Made by a program: the position numbers and the translations under genes
Shown here: piece by piece, positions 1-8,460 of the stretch
How the letters are laid out: the number at the start of each line of letters is the position of its first letter
Numbering within the stretch: the first letter of the stretch is position 1
The notes under the pieces: model-generated
Seen by the model: only the letters and a program-made list of their open reading frames with translations
What the model was told of the DNA's origin: nothing
Database searches by the model: none
Assembly (NCBI RefSeq): GCF_019711595.1
Contig: NZ_JAIGNR010000004.1
Location: forward strand, 186,001-250,000
DNA from: Qipengyuania sphaerica
Lineage (GTDB): Bacteria > Pseudomonadota > Alphaproteobacteria > Sphingomonadales > Sphingomonadaceae
Direction: 5' to 3'
DNA length: 64,000 nt

Positions 1-2
1 GC

Positions 3-164
3 CAGGCTCTCTCGGAGATCCATCAGATGGCAGGGAAGAGATCGCAGACGATGTTGGTCGAAGGCAAAACCAAGGCGCTCGAAGCATCGAACAAAGAAGA
101 GGAAGTCTTGATCGGACGACACGGGACGCACGAGGAGCATCCGCTGAGGCGGCCGATGATGTGA
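3..164 (+). CDS. C-terminal tail of an unidentified ICE gene (partial)
   Basis: An open frame enters from the left edge and stops with TGA at 162-164, giving about 53 residues with a charged, helix-like composition and the ending HPLRRPMM. It is the only one of the three forward frames here that reads like protein. Upstream of traA/traD-type genes in an ICE, the end of a type IV secretion gene (for example a TraG-like protein) would fit, but this is inference; no diagnostic domain is visible. Confidence 0.45.
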   Translation, partial: QALSEIHQMAGKRSQTMLVEGKTKALEASNKEEEVLIGRHGTHEEHPLRRPMM

Positions 165-181
165 AGGAATGGTAGTCGCGA

Positions 182-391
182 TTAAAGGATGGCGTCGTGC
201 ACTACCACGAATGCAACAAATGCCGACAAGCCAACGAAGATTAGGATCAGCTTCAAACGTCCCCATGGATCAGCCCAGGTCTTCTTCCACGTGTACGATG
301 CCAGGCGATCCTCAGCGATGGCGCGATCGATTTCGCGAAAGCCTTCCCAATCGCCTTTGTTCTCTGGCGGGGTTCTATCGGAATTGCTCAT
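182..391 (-). CDS. Small single-pass membrane protein
   Basis: This 69-residue protein has a polar N-terminal half rich in acidic and basic residues and one hydrophobic segment at about residues 45-66, so it is probably anchored in the inner membrane near its C terminus. An AAAGGA sequence lies about 10 bases before the ATG. It follows the small helix-turn-helix gene at 495-734 on the same strand with about 100 bases between them, so the two may be co-transcribed from the divergent promoter near 735-845. Function unknown; I do not recognise a family. Confidence 0.5.
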   Translation of the reverse strand: MSNSDRTPPENKGDWEGFREIDRAIAEDRLASYTWKKTWADPWGRLKLILIFVGLSAFVAFVVVHDAIL

Positions 392-494
392 AGGTCAGTG
401 TCCTTTCGCGGAAACCGAAGCCCCCTCTCCTCTATTGGGCTCAGAATGCATCAACGGGCCGATCATCACAATAGCAGGGCGATGCGCCGTGTGA

Positions 495-734
495 CTACGG
501 CTGCCGTATCCCGGAGCGGTGGACACCTTTGCGGTCGCGGTCGCATGGTTTTGCAGCTGCCTTTTCGCACGACGCGAGATAAGCATCCAGCCGTTCGATC
601 GTTCTGCGGCGTGGCCTTCGTCCCATTCGTAGGTCGAGGACGAATCTGGGGTCACCAACAGCGCGCCTACCGAAGCGAGTTGCAGAAATGTGGTTTTCTT
701 TCAGATGCTTCTCGATCCGTTCAAGCAAACTCAT
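495..734 (-). CDS. Small helix-turn-helix type regulator
   Basis: This 79-residue basic protein starts MSLLERIEKHLKENHISATR and continues with FGRRAVGDPRF...DLRMGRRPRRRTIERL, a pattern I recall from small helix-turn-helix proteins of alphaproteobacterial mobile elements. The frame is open upstream to 833, but the internal ATG at 734 is preceded by AAGGA and fits the family start. It is transcribed away from the S24-type repressor gene at 846; about 110 bases between them hold palindromic operator-like sites. This resembles a cI/cro-style decision switch; that role is inferred from the arrangement. Confidence 0.7.
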   Translation of the reverse strand: MSLLERIEKHLKENHISATRFGRRAVGDPRFVLDLRMGRRPRRRTIERLDAYLASCEKAAAKPCDRDRKGVHRSGIRQP

Positions 735-766
735 TTCCTTACTGCTCCGACTCGTATTTCGCTTGT

Positions 767-781
767 GTTCTTGTTCTGTTC
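767..781. promoter_or_regulatory. SOS (LexA) box-like direct repeat GTTC-N7-GTTC
   Basis: GTTC at 767-770 and 778-781 are separated by exactly seven bases, matching the LexA box of alphaproteobacteria. It lies in the divergent promoter of the regulator pair and abuts the first palindrome at 780-790. The run contains a third internal GTTC, so part of the match could be a simple repeat. Confidence 0.5.
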
Positions 782-820
782 CTACTAGGATGATTTCCGC
801 GAGTCTAGGAAAAAATCCTA
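780..820. promoter_or_regulatory. Paired palindromic operators for the S24 repressor
   Basis: Two palindromes use the same half-sites: TCCTACTAGGA at 780-790, and TAGGA-AAAAA-TCCTA at 806-820 (same half-sites, opposite order). Both lie between the divergent starts at 734 and 846. Repeated inverted half-sites in such a gap are typical of phage and ICE repressor operators. Binding by the 846-1481 product is inference. Confidence 0.6.
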
Positions 821-845
821 TGGCTGCATCCAAAGGACCAAGCTG

Positions 846-1481
846 ATGGTAAATGTCAGAGAAGAGCTCGACCGCCTCATTATTCAGGGTGGATACGGCT
901 ACGCCTCGATTTCAAGGCTCCTCGGCCGCAACCCGAGTTACATCCAGCAATTCATTAAGCGTGGCTCGCCGAAGATACTCGACGATGAGGATCGGAAGAC
1001 ATTGGCATGCTTCTTCGGGGTTGATGAGCAGACCTTGGGAGGACCGGCGAACCCGGTTTCAGACGGGATGGTTGAAATCCCCGTTCTTGAGGTTGAAGCA
1101 TCCGCCGGATTTGGCGCCATTGCCGAAAGCGAAAGCGCTCAGACGCGGTTTGGTTTCGACGAGCGTTGGCTACGAAGATTGACTGCCGCGAAAAGCGCGA
1201 GCCTGTCGATCGTCGGAGTTATGGGTGACTCGATGGAACCAACGCTCAGCGATGGCGACGAGGTTCTCGTGGATGCATCCGACCACGGTTCAAAGCTCCG
1301 TGATGGAATTTACGTGCTGCGTGCAGACGAAGCTCTGGTGGTAAAGCGTATTGCCATCAAACCTGGCGGCAAACAGGTCACGATCGCCAGCGACAACCCC
1401 GCCTACCCCACATGGCACGACATGGATCGGGCAGATGTCCATGTTGTTGGGCGAGTCATCTGGTTTGGTAGAGCTCTCTGA
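846..1481 (+). CDS. S24/LexA-type repressor (ICE switch regulator)
   Basis: This 211-residue protein has an N-terminal DNA-binding part (about 1-65, with an ISRLLGRNPSYIQQFIKRGS helix-turn-helix-like stretch) and a C-terminal S24 peptidase domain. The catalytic serine is in GDSMEPTLSDGDEV and the lysine in VVKRIA. An Ala-Gly pair in EASAGFGA lies where LexA/CI relatives are cleaved. AAGGA precedes the ATG. Such proteins hold phages and ICEs such as SXT (SetR) silent until RecA-stimulated self-cleavage. Here it faces a small regulator across an operator region with a LexA-box-like site, so control of ICE excision and transfer is likely. Self-cleavage itself is not shown. Confidence 0.85.
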   Translation: MVNVREELDRLIIQGGYGYASISRLLGRNPSYIQQFIKRGSPKILDDEDRKTLACFFGVDEQTLGGPANPVSDGMVEIPVLEVEASAGFGAIAESESAQTRFGFDERWLRRLTAAKSASLSIVGVMGDSMEPTLSDGDEVLVDASDHGSKLRDGIYVLRADEALVVKRIAIKPGGKQVTIASDNPAYPTWHDMDRADVHVVGRVIWFGRAL

Positions 1482-1799
1482 CGGCATGGTCTGGGCCGTT
1501 TGCTGAATGTCCTCTCTTGGGCAGAAGCACGGCGTAAAAGACATTCGACGACCATATCAAGTAATCTAGCTGTTGGTTCTCCATTACTGCGGGCATTACC
1601 TTGCAGTCGCATTGAAACGAAGCTCTTGCGCAGTAGATGAGATGCTGCTTGTCATAGGCGGGCTCGTGACAAGCAGCCAAGACCCACTGCTTTGGGATGG
1701 TCGCATCGGCTTGCCGTTCGCGCTCGATCTCTAATCTTAATGCTCGTGGCTTTCTCGCATTTTCCGCCTTAGTATCAGTGCTATGATCAGTAGAGTATT
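1482..1799. other. 318-base gap, no gene supported
   Basis: Several short overlapping frames exist on the minus strand but none has family-like composition or a clear ribosome binding site. The last 60 bases are AT-richer and probably hold the promoter of the large STAND gene. No repeat or terminator stands out. Confidence 0.4.
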
Positions 1800-4700
1800 A
1801 TGGCAACTTTAGATCCCAACTATCCTCGCAAGAGCGGAGTATCGGGCGATCAGACAAGGCAAGCAGTTAGCGCACTGCGCGGCTATGCCTATCAAATTTA
1901 TGTGAGTGCCATTGCCTGGCTGCAATTAGGAGAAAACCAAGAGCTGTATCTCGAAGTTGCCGAGGACTACGCCGTTGCGGCAAATGGCGCGCTCAATGCG
2001 GTTCAGGTCAAGGACACGGCTGCGTCGGGACCGGTCACGCTGGGTTCGTCTCAAGCCGCAGCACTTCTGGATTCGCTGGTTCTGTTGAAACAGCGCAATC
2101 CAGATCGGCGAGTGTCGGTGCGGCTCCTGTCGACGTCTAGAATCGGACTTGAGAAACGAAAAAACCTGCAAGTGGGGGGCGGTCCAGCACTCGAATACTG
2201 GCGCAAGGCGGCAGCTGGCGCCGACGCCGCGCCGCTGCGCGCCTCGCTCGAAAACGCACCGCTAAACCCTGAGACGATCAGATACATCGCTGCATTAGAT
2301 GACAAACAGCTGAGACAGGGGATATTGCAGTGCGTGCATTGGGACTGCGGCCAGCCGCCGCTTGCTGCGGTGCAGGCCGAGTTGGAACAGATGCTTGTCG
2401 GTTTCGCTTGGGATCATGGACAGATACCGCCAAGCGAAGCCAGAAACCTGACGGCGCCTATTCTCGAACATGTCCTTATGACGTGCTCTGAGGCTGGCTG
2501 CAGGCAGCTTTCCCGCGCTGACCTGCTGCTACTTATCGAAGCGCAAACGCGGCTGTCAGTCAGCCGCTCGGACGCAGAAAAGCTTATCAAGGGCGATGAC
2601 AAAAAGGCGCAATTTGTCAGCGAGCGGCGCTTGCTGCCTGAATCCGAGATCATGCTGCCAAGCCTCTTGGCTGAGCGACCAGAATTCAACGCCCAGCTGA
2701 TCGCCGATCTCCAATCGAAGGGGGTCTTGGTGCTTACCGGTGGCACCGGCATGGGAAAGACAGTAGCAGCGCGTTTGGCAGCCCGAGCGACCGGAAAATT
2801 GTGGTCGATTCTCGACTTGCGAGACCTTGAGCCATCGATCGCAGCAAACAAGCTGATGGAATCTATCCCGGAACTTTCGAAACAGGAACTTGGCGGAGTC
2901 CTGATCGATGACGTCAACCAGATCGATGACCCCGCAGTGATAAGAGCAATGGCGGTATTCTTGCATGCGATGAAACGGCGCGATCAGCTGTGCATCGCGA
3001 CATCATATCGCCGACCTTCAACCCGCGCGCTTAGCGAAAGCAATATTTCGCCGGAAGCCGTTATCGAGACGCCCGCATTGACGGGGGCTGATGTTGATCA
3101 ATTGATCACGCAAGCGGGCGGCGACAGCGAAAAATGGGGTACGGCGATCTACGCCACGTCCGACAACGGTCACCCACAGCTGGTTCAAGCCAGTATTGCT
3201 GGCCTCCAATCGAGAGATTGGCCGGAATCGGAACTGTCCGCACTCATGAAACATGGACTGTCATCCAAGGATGTTTTGCGGGAGAAAGCGACAACGCGAA
3301 CCCGACTGGTCAACTCGGTTCCAGAAGCTTCCAGAACGCTGCTCTATCGCCTTAGTCTCGGCCTCGGCGGTTTCGATCGGAAAACGGTTTTCAGACTCGG
3401 TAAACTGAGCCCGTCATTGCCCAACGCAGGCGAGATGTTCGATCAGCTGGTAGGCCCGTGGATCGACGAGATCAGCGCTAGCCAGTTCAGGATTTCACCG
3501 TTGCTCTACGGGGCCGGGAACGAGGTTTTCGACGAGGAGGATACCCGAGCAATTCACCGTGCATTCGCCGATGCGATCATGGAATCAGAGGAAATATCGG
3601 TAGCCCAGGGTGGCAGCGCATATCTGCATGGCTTGTCGGGCAAGGCAGAAACAGCGCTGATGAAGCTTGCCCACGGAATCATTGCAGCCGACGCCGATAA
3701 CCGGCGGCACGTCTCAAGATATCTAATCTCATTGCGGCTGACCCAAACAAGACGGCCGATATTTCCAGACAACGGCGCAGTCTCGAAAATGCTGCGTTTG
3801 GCTCAGCTCCTGGTTTGCCTCGACTTCGGGCCGGACGAAGAAGTCAAAAATGTGTGGGACGCATTGTGGCGTGAGAAAGGTGGAACGGAACCCGGCTCTG
3901 CCGATCTAAAGTTCGAGGCAATGATCATTTCCAAGCTCCTGCTTTCCGACCGGGCGAGCAAGGCCATACCGGATTGGTTCGATTTGCTGCTGCGCCTGGA
4001 GGAGCTGGCGCGAACAGATGAAGCGATGAAGAGCCTTGTTCGGGAGATGGATGCTCCAGGCACCTTGAAGTCGGCACCAAAAATGTTCGGAATGCTGTTC
4101 ATGTCGCAAGCGATGCGAATCGGCGAACCTGCTGCGCTTGCGGACCTGTTTGAACGCCTCGACAGTGTTGGTCCGAAATTGCGACACGAATTTTTGGGCG
4201 AGTATGACCGGGTTCCCAGCGAGTTCGGGTTGCTCGTCAATTCGGCCTGGATCACCGGTCATGAGGCTGGGACACTCGATCCGGAAGCGGCGATCGCGGC
4301 GTTCCGCAAGATGTCTGGCCTCGCGAGTTCGTGGGATTACCCAGCCTTGGCAGCCAAATGCGAGATTGCCGTCGCCGTCATGCAAGACGAATATCTGAAA
4401 GATCCCGATCTGGCCGTGCAAACCCTGCAAGCAGGCAACGAGCAGTTCGGTCGCGACGACCAGTTCGCCCGCGCTCATGCGAAGGTGCTGTACCGGCAGG
4501 ATGACTATGCGGGAGCACTGGCGAAATTCGAGAGTCTAGATCCGGAGTTTTCCAAGAACGATCATATCGAAAGAGCCTTCCTGTGCCGTGAAGCCGGCAT
4601 CTGCGCCGGACAGACCGGTGATTGGGCAGATGCGAAGAAGTGGTTTCTCGAAGGTAACAAGGCTGCTGCCAAGGTGCCGCTCGACGGCCTTCTGCCGATG

Positions 4701-5822
4701 GCTATCGGTTTGCGCGCGGACGCCGCATTTGCAAGCTATCAGGCAGGCGACACAGCTCAAGCTGTTGGTGAACTGGCAGTATGTCTGGAGAATCTGGACC
4801 AGCTGGCACCGCGCAGCTCACTCCGCGCAATCCATTGCTACAAAACGATAGGCCAGCTGATCCTGTGGCTGAGCAACGAGGCTACCGGGGATTATAACCG
4901 CATCAAAGATGCAATCTACGACCTGCCTCCTGGCATGTGCAGCAATCCTGAACCGCATCAGGGGTTGAAAGACCTGCCGATGGCGCCTCTGGACACCGCT
5001 TGGTACATGCTGGCGGATGCGGAAACCCGTTTTCATCTGAACTTGGGAATCAACGATCGGCTTGACCAACGCTTAGGCCAACAGCGCATTCCGACGATGG
5101 AGCTCAGTTTGCGCCGCGGTCGTGTCGTTGCCGCGATCGAAAGCCAGAATGATCAAGCATTCCTGCGCGCTTTGCAGGACTGGGTGGATTTTCGGGCGTA
5201 TTGCATGGACAACCGAGACGAGTTTTTCGCGTCAGATTTGGAAGACCCTGTGAGGCGATCTATTCCATCGGCTACTCCGCAGCAGCTTGCCGACGATACT
5301 GTCAGAGATGCCGCCGAAGCGGCTATCTTTGCTTTTTGCTTTGCTCGGTTGGCCGACAATGCTCACGACGGTCTCGCACCGCTCCAAGAGCGTTGGAATT
5401 CAATGATGGCTGTCGACTATCCGGGGCATGCACTCATCCATGCGCTCTGCACTCCCGAGAGCAAAGCTGACACGGACAGGCTTCAGTATGGCAGTCTATT
5501 GGGCCGCGTCAGCTCGGGCGAAAGGCTTTCTCCGTCCAAACTGTTCCTGGCGACATTGCGGTTCACCGAAATGACCGCCCGGTCCGATTTCAGAGAGGTG
5601 ATCGAACAGCTGGTGGATGAGTGGGCATGTAGCGAATGGACACAAACCGTTGCGACACAGCGCTTCGCGCTTGTCTCTCCTGCGGTGTCGATCCCTCCGC
5701 TGGAGGAGGCGATTGCGCAGCCTACCGGCCTGAAGCGTGTCGCCGCAATTGCACTGGCCGCTCAAAGCGCGGTCGGGCAAAGGCTGTCGCCCGAATTTAC
5801 AAGTTATCTGGCCGATTTATAG
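1800..5822 (+). CDS. Cap4 nuclease-STAND NTPase-TPR antiviral protein (Avs-like)
   Basis: This 1340-residue protein has three parts. Residues about 20-130 match the Cap4/DUF4297 endonuclease pattern: GYAYQ near 28, acidic residues E52, E55 and D56, then VQVKDT with Q69 and K71 (PD-(D/E)xK-like core). A P-loop TGGTGMGKT at about 313-321 and Walker B VLIDD near 367-371 mark a STAND-type NTPase. The rest, from about 450, is helical with TPR-like repeats. This is the layout of antiviral STAND (Avs) proteins, which bind a conserved phage protein and then degrade DNA; the trigger here cannot be read from the sequence. The ATG has only a weak ribosome binding site. Confidence is high for the architecture, moderate for the antiviral role. 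Confidence 0.8.
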   Translation: MATLDPNYPRKSGVSGDQTRQAVSALRGYAYQIYVSAIAWLQLGENQELYLEVAEDYAVAANGALNAVQVKDTAASGPVTLGSSQAAALLDSLVLLKQRNPDRRVSVRLLSTSRIGLEKRKNLQVGGGPALEYWRKAAAGADAAPLRASLENAPLNPETIRYIAALDDKQLRQGILQCVHWDCGQPPLAAVQAELEQMLVGFAWDHGQIPPSEARNLTAPILEHVLMTCSEAGCRQLSRADLLLLIEAQTRLSVSRSDAEKLIKGDDKKAQFVSERRLLPESEIMLPSLLAERPEFNAQLIADLQSKGVLVLTGGTGMGKTVAARLAARATGKLWSILDLRDLEPSIAANKLMESIPELSKQELGGVLIDDVNQIDDPAVIRAMAVFLHAMKRRDQLCIATSYRRPSTRALSESNISPEAVIETPALTGADVDQLITQAGGDSEKWGTAIYATSDNGHPQLVQASIAGLQSRDWPESELSALMKHGLSSKDVLREKATTRTRLVNSVPEASRTLLYRLSLGLGGFDRKTVFRLGKLSPSLPNAGEMFDQLVGPWIDEISASQFRISPLLYGAGNEVFDEEDTRAIHRAFADAIMESEEISVAQGGSAYLHGLSGKAETALMKLAHGIIAADADNRRHVSRYLISLRLTQTRRPIFPDNGAVSKMLRLAQLLVCLDFGPDEEVKNVWDALWREKGGTEPGSADLKFEAMIISKLLLSDRASKAIPDWFDLLLRLEELARTDEAMKSLVREMDAPGTLKSAPKMFGMLFMSQAMRIGEPAALADLFERLDSVGPKLRHEFLGEYDRVPSEFGLLVNSAWITGHEAGTLDPEAAIAAFRKMSGLASSWDYPALAAKCEIAVAVMQDEYLKDPDLAVQTLQAGNEQFGRDDQFARAHAKVLYRQDDYAGALAKFESLDPEFSKNDHIERAFLCREAGICAGQTGDWADAKKWFLEGNKAAAKVPLDGLLPMAIGLRADAAFASYQAGDTAQAVGELAVCLENLDQLAPRSSLRAIHCYKTIGQLILWLSNEATGDYNRIKDAIYDLPPGMCSNPEPHQGLKDLPMAPLDTAWYMLADAETRFHLNLGINDRLDQRLGQQRIPTMELSLRRGRVVAAIESQNDQAFLRALQDWVDFRAYCMDNRDEFFASDLEDPVRRSIPSATPQQLADDTVRDAAEAAIFAFCFARLADNAHDGLAPLQERWNSMMAVDYPGHALIHALCTPESKADTDRLQYGSLLGRVSSGERLSPSKLFLATLRFTEMTARSDFREVIEQLVDEWACSEWTQTVATQRFALVSPAVSIPPLEEAIAQPTGLKRVAAIALAAQSAVGQRLSPEFTSYLADL

Positions 5823-5860
5823 GATCGCCGGGTCGGCCAAGCGGACAGCGATCTTCTGAT

Positions 5861-6970
5861 TCATCGAGAAAGCAAGAACCCGGCTCGCTGTCGATCCTCG
5901 GTTGCAAGGACGTATTGCGCGAAAGCAGGCGATTCATCGGTCGACCGGTCGAGGAGCTTACTCAACAGTTCAAGATTACGTGACTGTAGGGACGAGAGGT
6001 TTTGGATATCGTCTGCGATCAAGTCCACCGGTGTCTTGATGATGTATGAGAACAGCTTTCCCAGAAGTCCGGCAACAAGGTCCGAAATCTGGACGCCCGT
6101 CTCCATAAGCGAGTCCGCGAATCGGTAGTGCCGCAAGGGCTGTCCCGCTTCGGTAAGTTGCAACCCCGTCAGATATTGTTCGATCTCGAACTCGTTATCC
6201 AGAATATGGGACGATCGGGTAAACAGGCATAGCCGGTTGAGGAAAAACGGGCCAAATCCGTCGATAAGCAGATTGGGCGTCTCGTCTTCCAGATAGGGCA
6301 GCGCCTGCATGTTCATGCCCATCTCCAATAGGCCCTTGAGCATGTGGTAGGCGAAGTGATCGAGCCCGTCGCCTCGATGTTCGGTCAGTTCGATCAGTTC
6401 AGTCATGAAGGCACGCCGATGTTCTTCACCCACATTTGGAAAGTCGTACCGGCCCAGCAGTTCAGCGGTTTGGTCGGGGTCATCGCGGAGCAGGCGATAG
6501 AGGCTGTCCTTCAGCATCCAGTTATACTGGATCAGTTCCGACTTCTCGGAGCCAGCGATAATGGCGTCCACGATATCGACGATCGACCAGTAAAGTAGGT
6601 CGGTGGCTTGGTAGTGGACACAAAAATCGCTTTCCTGCAGCCACTCCAGAAACGGCCCGGTGCGCGATGACGCAAGCAAATCGAGAAACCCTCCCTTGCC
6701 GAGATGTTTCAACTTCAACTCCGTGACGCTCGCCTGCAGTCTGAGCCGGTTGCGCAAGCCAGTAAGATCGATCGGACTAGGCTCGCCGCGATGGACGATC
6801 CCGCCCAGAACGAAGCACTCCGGCCTTTGCACGTTGAAGCCATCCGGCGTCAGACGAAGACGGCGGACATTGTTCGTTTCATCATAGTAGAAGGTATAGC
6901 GTGCATCGGCATTGGTCAGGCCGAAGGCCGCAATTGTTGGTTCGCGCAATTCTGTAGCATCCATTGTCAT
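5861..6970 (-). CDS. DUF3800 domain protein
   Basis: This 369-residue protein begins, after a short lead, with YTFYYDETNN, equivalent to the YxDESG motif of DUF3800, and near residue 305 has DSLMETGVQISDLVAGLLG, matching the family's C-terminal (I/V)QxxDLVAG motif. These spaced aspartates support a predicted RNase H-like catalytic fold, though no activity is proven here. It is convergent with the Avs-like gene (39 bases between) and divergent from the HEPN-motif gene (97 bases between starts). Its place between defence genes suggests a defence role or a partner role with a neighbour; that is inference. Confidence 0.7.
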   Translation of the reverse strand: MTMDATELREPTIAAFGLTNADARYTFYYDETNNVRRLRLTPDGFNVQRPECFVLGGIVHRGEPSPIDLTGLRNRLRLQASVTELKLKHLGKGGFLDLLASSRTGPFLEWLQESDFCVHYQATDLLYWSIVDIVDAIIAGSEKSELIQYNWMLKDSLYRLLRDDPDQTAELLGRYDFPNVGEEHRRAFMTELIELTEHRGDGLDHFAYHMLKGLLEMGMNMQALPYLEDETPNLLIDGFGPFFLNRLCLFTRSSHILDNEFEIEQYLTGLQLTEAGQPLRHYRFADSLMETGVQISDLVAGLLGKLFSYIIKTPVDLIADDIQNLSSLQSRNLELLSKLLDRSTDESPAFAQYVLATEDRQRAGFLLSR

Positions 6971-7067
6971 TGAGATATTATTGTCGCTTCTCTTTTGATA
7001 TTGCTAGAGTTTCCAAAGTTCTCTTGCACTAGGACGGAGACAGGCGGACAGTATCGGGGCGAGCAGC

Positions 7068-8279
7068 GTGAGCAACAAGGGCACGAGCAGGATCAAGGGC
7101 GACAACCCCGATCTCCAGAAGCTTGAGGAGCTCTTGCGCCAAGCAGCCGGCATGCCGGCCGATTCACAGGTATTCAAGCTGGCGCAGACGCTTGAAGGGC
7201 TGCCCGATTTACCGGACCGGTTCAATGCCGCTTTCCTCGAACATGGCTGGATCTATGTGGAATTTGCGTGCGGCTATGAAGCTGCAGCACGCGCGCTCAC
7301 GATGAAGCTCGAAGGCGCGGAACAGCGATTGATTGACGAGTATCTGACCGCGCATTTGCTCGCTGTCGAACCGATCAAGTGGCAAGCGCTCAAGCTTCTC
7401 GGCGGCGGGATGGCGGAACCCCGCTATCCGGTCCGGGCAGAGTTCGTGGAACGCGTTTTCCAGGCTTATGACACCGGCGACCACATGATTGTCGTGCCTC
7501 TCATTCTGATGCTGGTGGACGGGTTCGGCGTGTCGGAAACCGGTACCAAGAGCATGTTCGCCGATATCGAGGATCTCGATCATTTGTTCCAGTCGCTGGA
7601 AAGCGTTGCCGGTCATCCGACCGCGCTACGATCTCTGTTGGAAAAGCTGCGTAAGGGACAGCGGGGCTATTCCGAAGCGCCTCTGACGATGCCGCTGCGC
7701 AATGGCATACTGCACGGGACGCGCCTCAACTATGCCTATCCGGCCGTGTCTGCCAAGTCGCTGAACCTGCTGGCGGCGGTGGTGGAATGGGCGCGCGACA
7801 TCGCGCCCGAGCCGAAGGATGAGGCATCGAACCGTGCTTGGAACGCCAAGTTTCTTGCCGCCAATCTGGCCCGGCTCGATCCGGATTCTCCGGAAAAGGC
7901 GCTCACACTGTTTCAGGCGGCATTGGATACGCGCCGGTTTACCGATGTTGTTGCCCTAATCGACTATCACCCCGTTCTGACCTTGCTGTCCGAGAAGATC
8001 GGAGAATGGCAGGAACTAGAGGTCGAAAAGGTCAGGATTGAGCGCACATCCGAATGGGAAATTTTCGGAAACGCTCAAGAAAACGAGCAGAATGCACGAT
8101 GCCAGGTCAGTGTGACAATCAGCATACCAGATGGATCGGAGATCGCGTTTGAGAAGAGGCTTTTCGCGCGTCGGCCTGCCCAGCTGGCCGAGGCCGGTTT
8201 GCCGTCGGTGTGGCAGATCGAACTCGGCGTTTTAGGTGCAATTCGCCATCAATTGCGTCAGCATTTGGATTCCTCGTGA
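7068..8279 (+). CDS. HEPN-motif protein, possible RNase effector
   Basis: This 403-residue protein is not one I can name. At residues 211-217 it has RNGILHG, fitting the R-X4-H catalytic motif of HEPN ribonucleases, followed by an aromatic stretch (RLNYAYP) common after that motif. The region before it (about 20-200) is mainly helical, and the C-terminal 80 residues look like a small beta-rich domain. It starts with GTG at 7068, preceded by a weak GGGGCG; a later start is possible. It shares a 97-base divergent promoter with the DUF3800 gene and lies upstream of the OLD/UvrD pair. HEPN RNases often act as abortive-infection or toxin components. Confidence 0.6.
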   Translation: MSNKGTSRIKGDNPDLQKLEELLRQAAGMPADSQVFKLAQTLEGLPDLPDRFNAAFLEHGWIYVEFACGYEAAARALTMKLEGAEQRLIDEYLTAHLLAVEPIKWQALKLLGGGMAEPRYPVRAEFVERVFQAYDTGDHMIVVPLILMLVDGFGVSETGTKSMFADIEDLDHLFQSLESVAGHPTALRSLLEKLRKGQRGYSEAPLTMPLRNGILHGTRLNYAYPAVSAKSLNLLAAVVEWARDIAPEPKDEASNRAWNAKFLAANLARLDPDSPEKALTLFQAALDTRRFTDVVALIDYHPVLTLLSEKIGEWQELEVEKVRIERTSEWEIFGNAQENEQNARCQVSVTISIPDGSEIAFEKRLFARRPAQLAEAGLPSVWQIELGVLGAIRHQLRQHLDSS

Positions 8280-8460
8280 CCTCGGAATCGACCCGGAATA
8301 CTTCAGAGGCTGCACAAGCGGCTGCTTTATGGCGTTTCCCATCGAATGCCCTGCCTCTACGTGTTCGCGCAATGCAATCTGATTGCCGCCTATATCCAAA
8401 TAAGTGCATTCGCTCATGGTCGGCCTGTTCTGCGACCGGGTGTTTTGGTAATCGAGAGCA
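8280..8460. other. Intergenic region before the OLD/UvrD pair
   Basis: These 181 bases contain no supported gene. They presumably hold the promoter of the two-gene Gabija-like operon; no clear -35/-10 pair or operator repeat was recognised. Confidence 0.35.
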
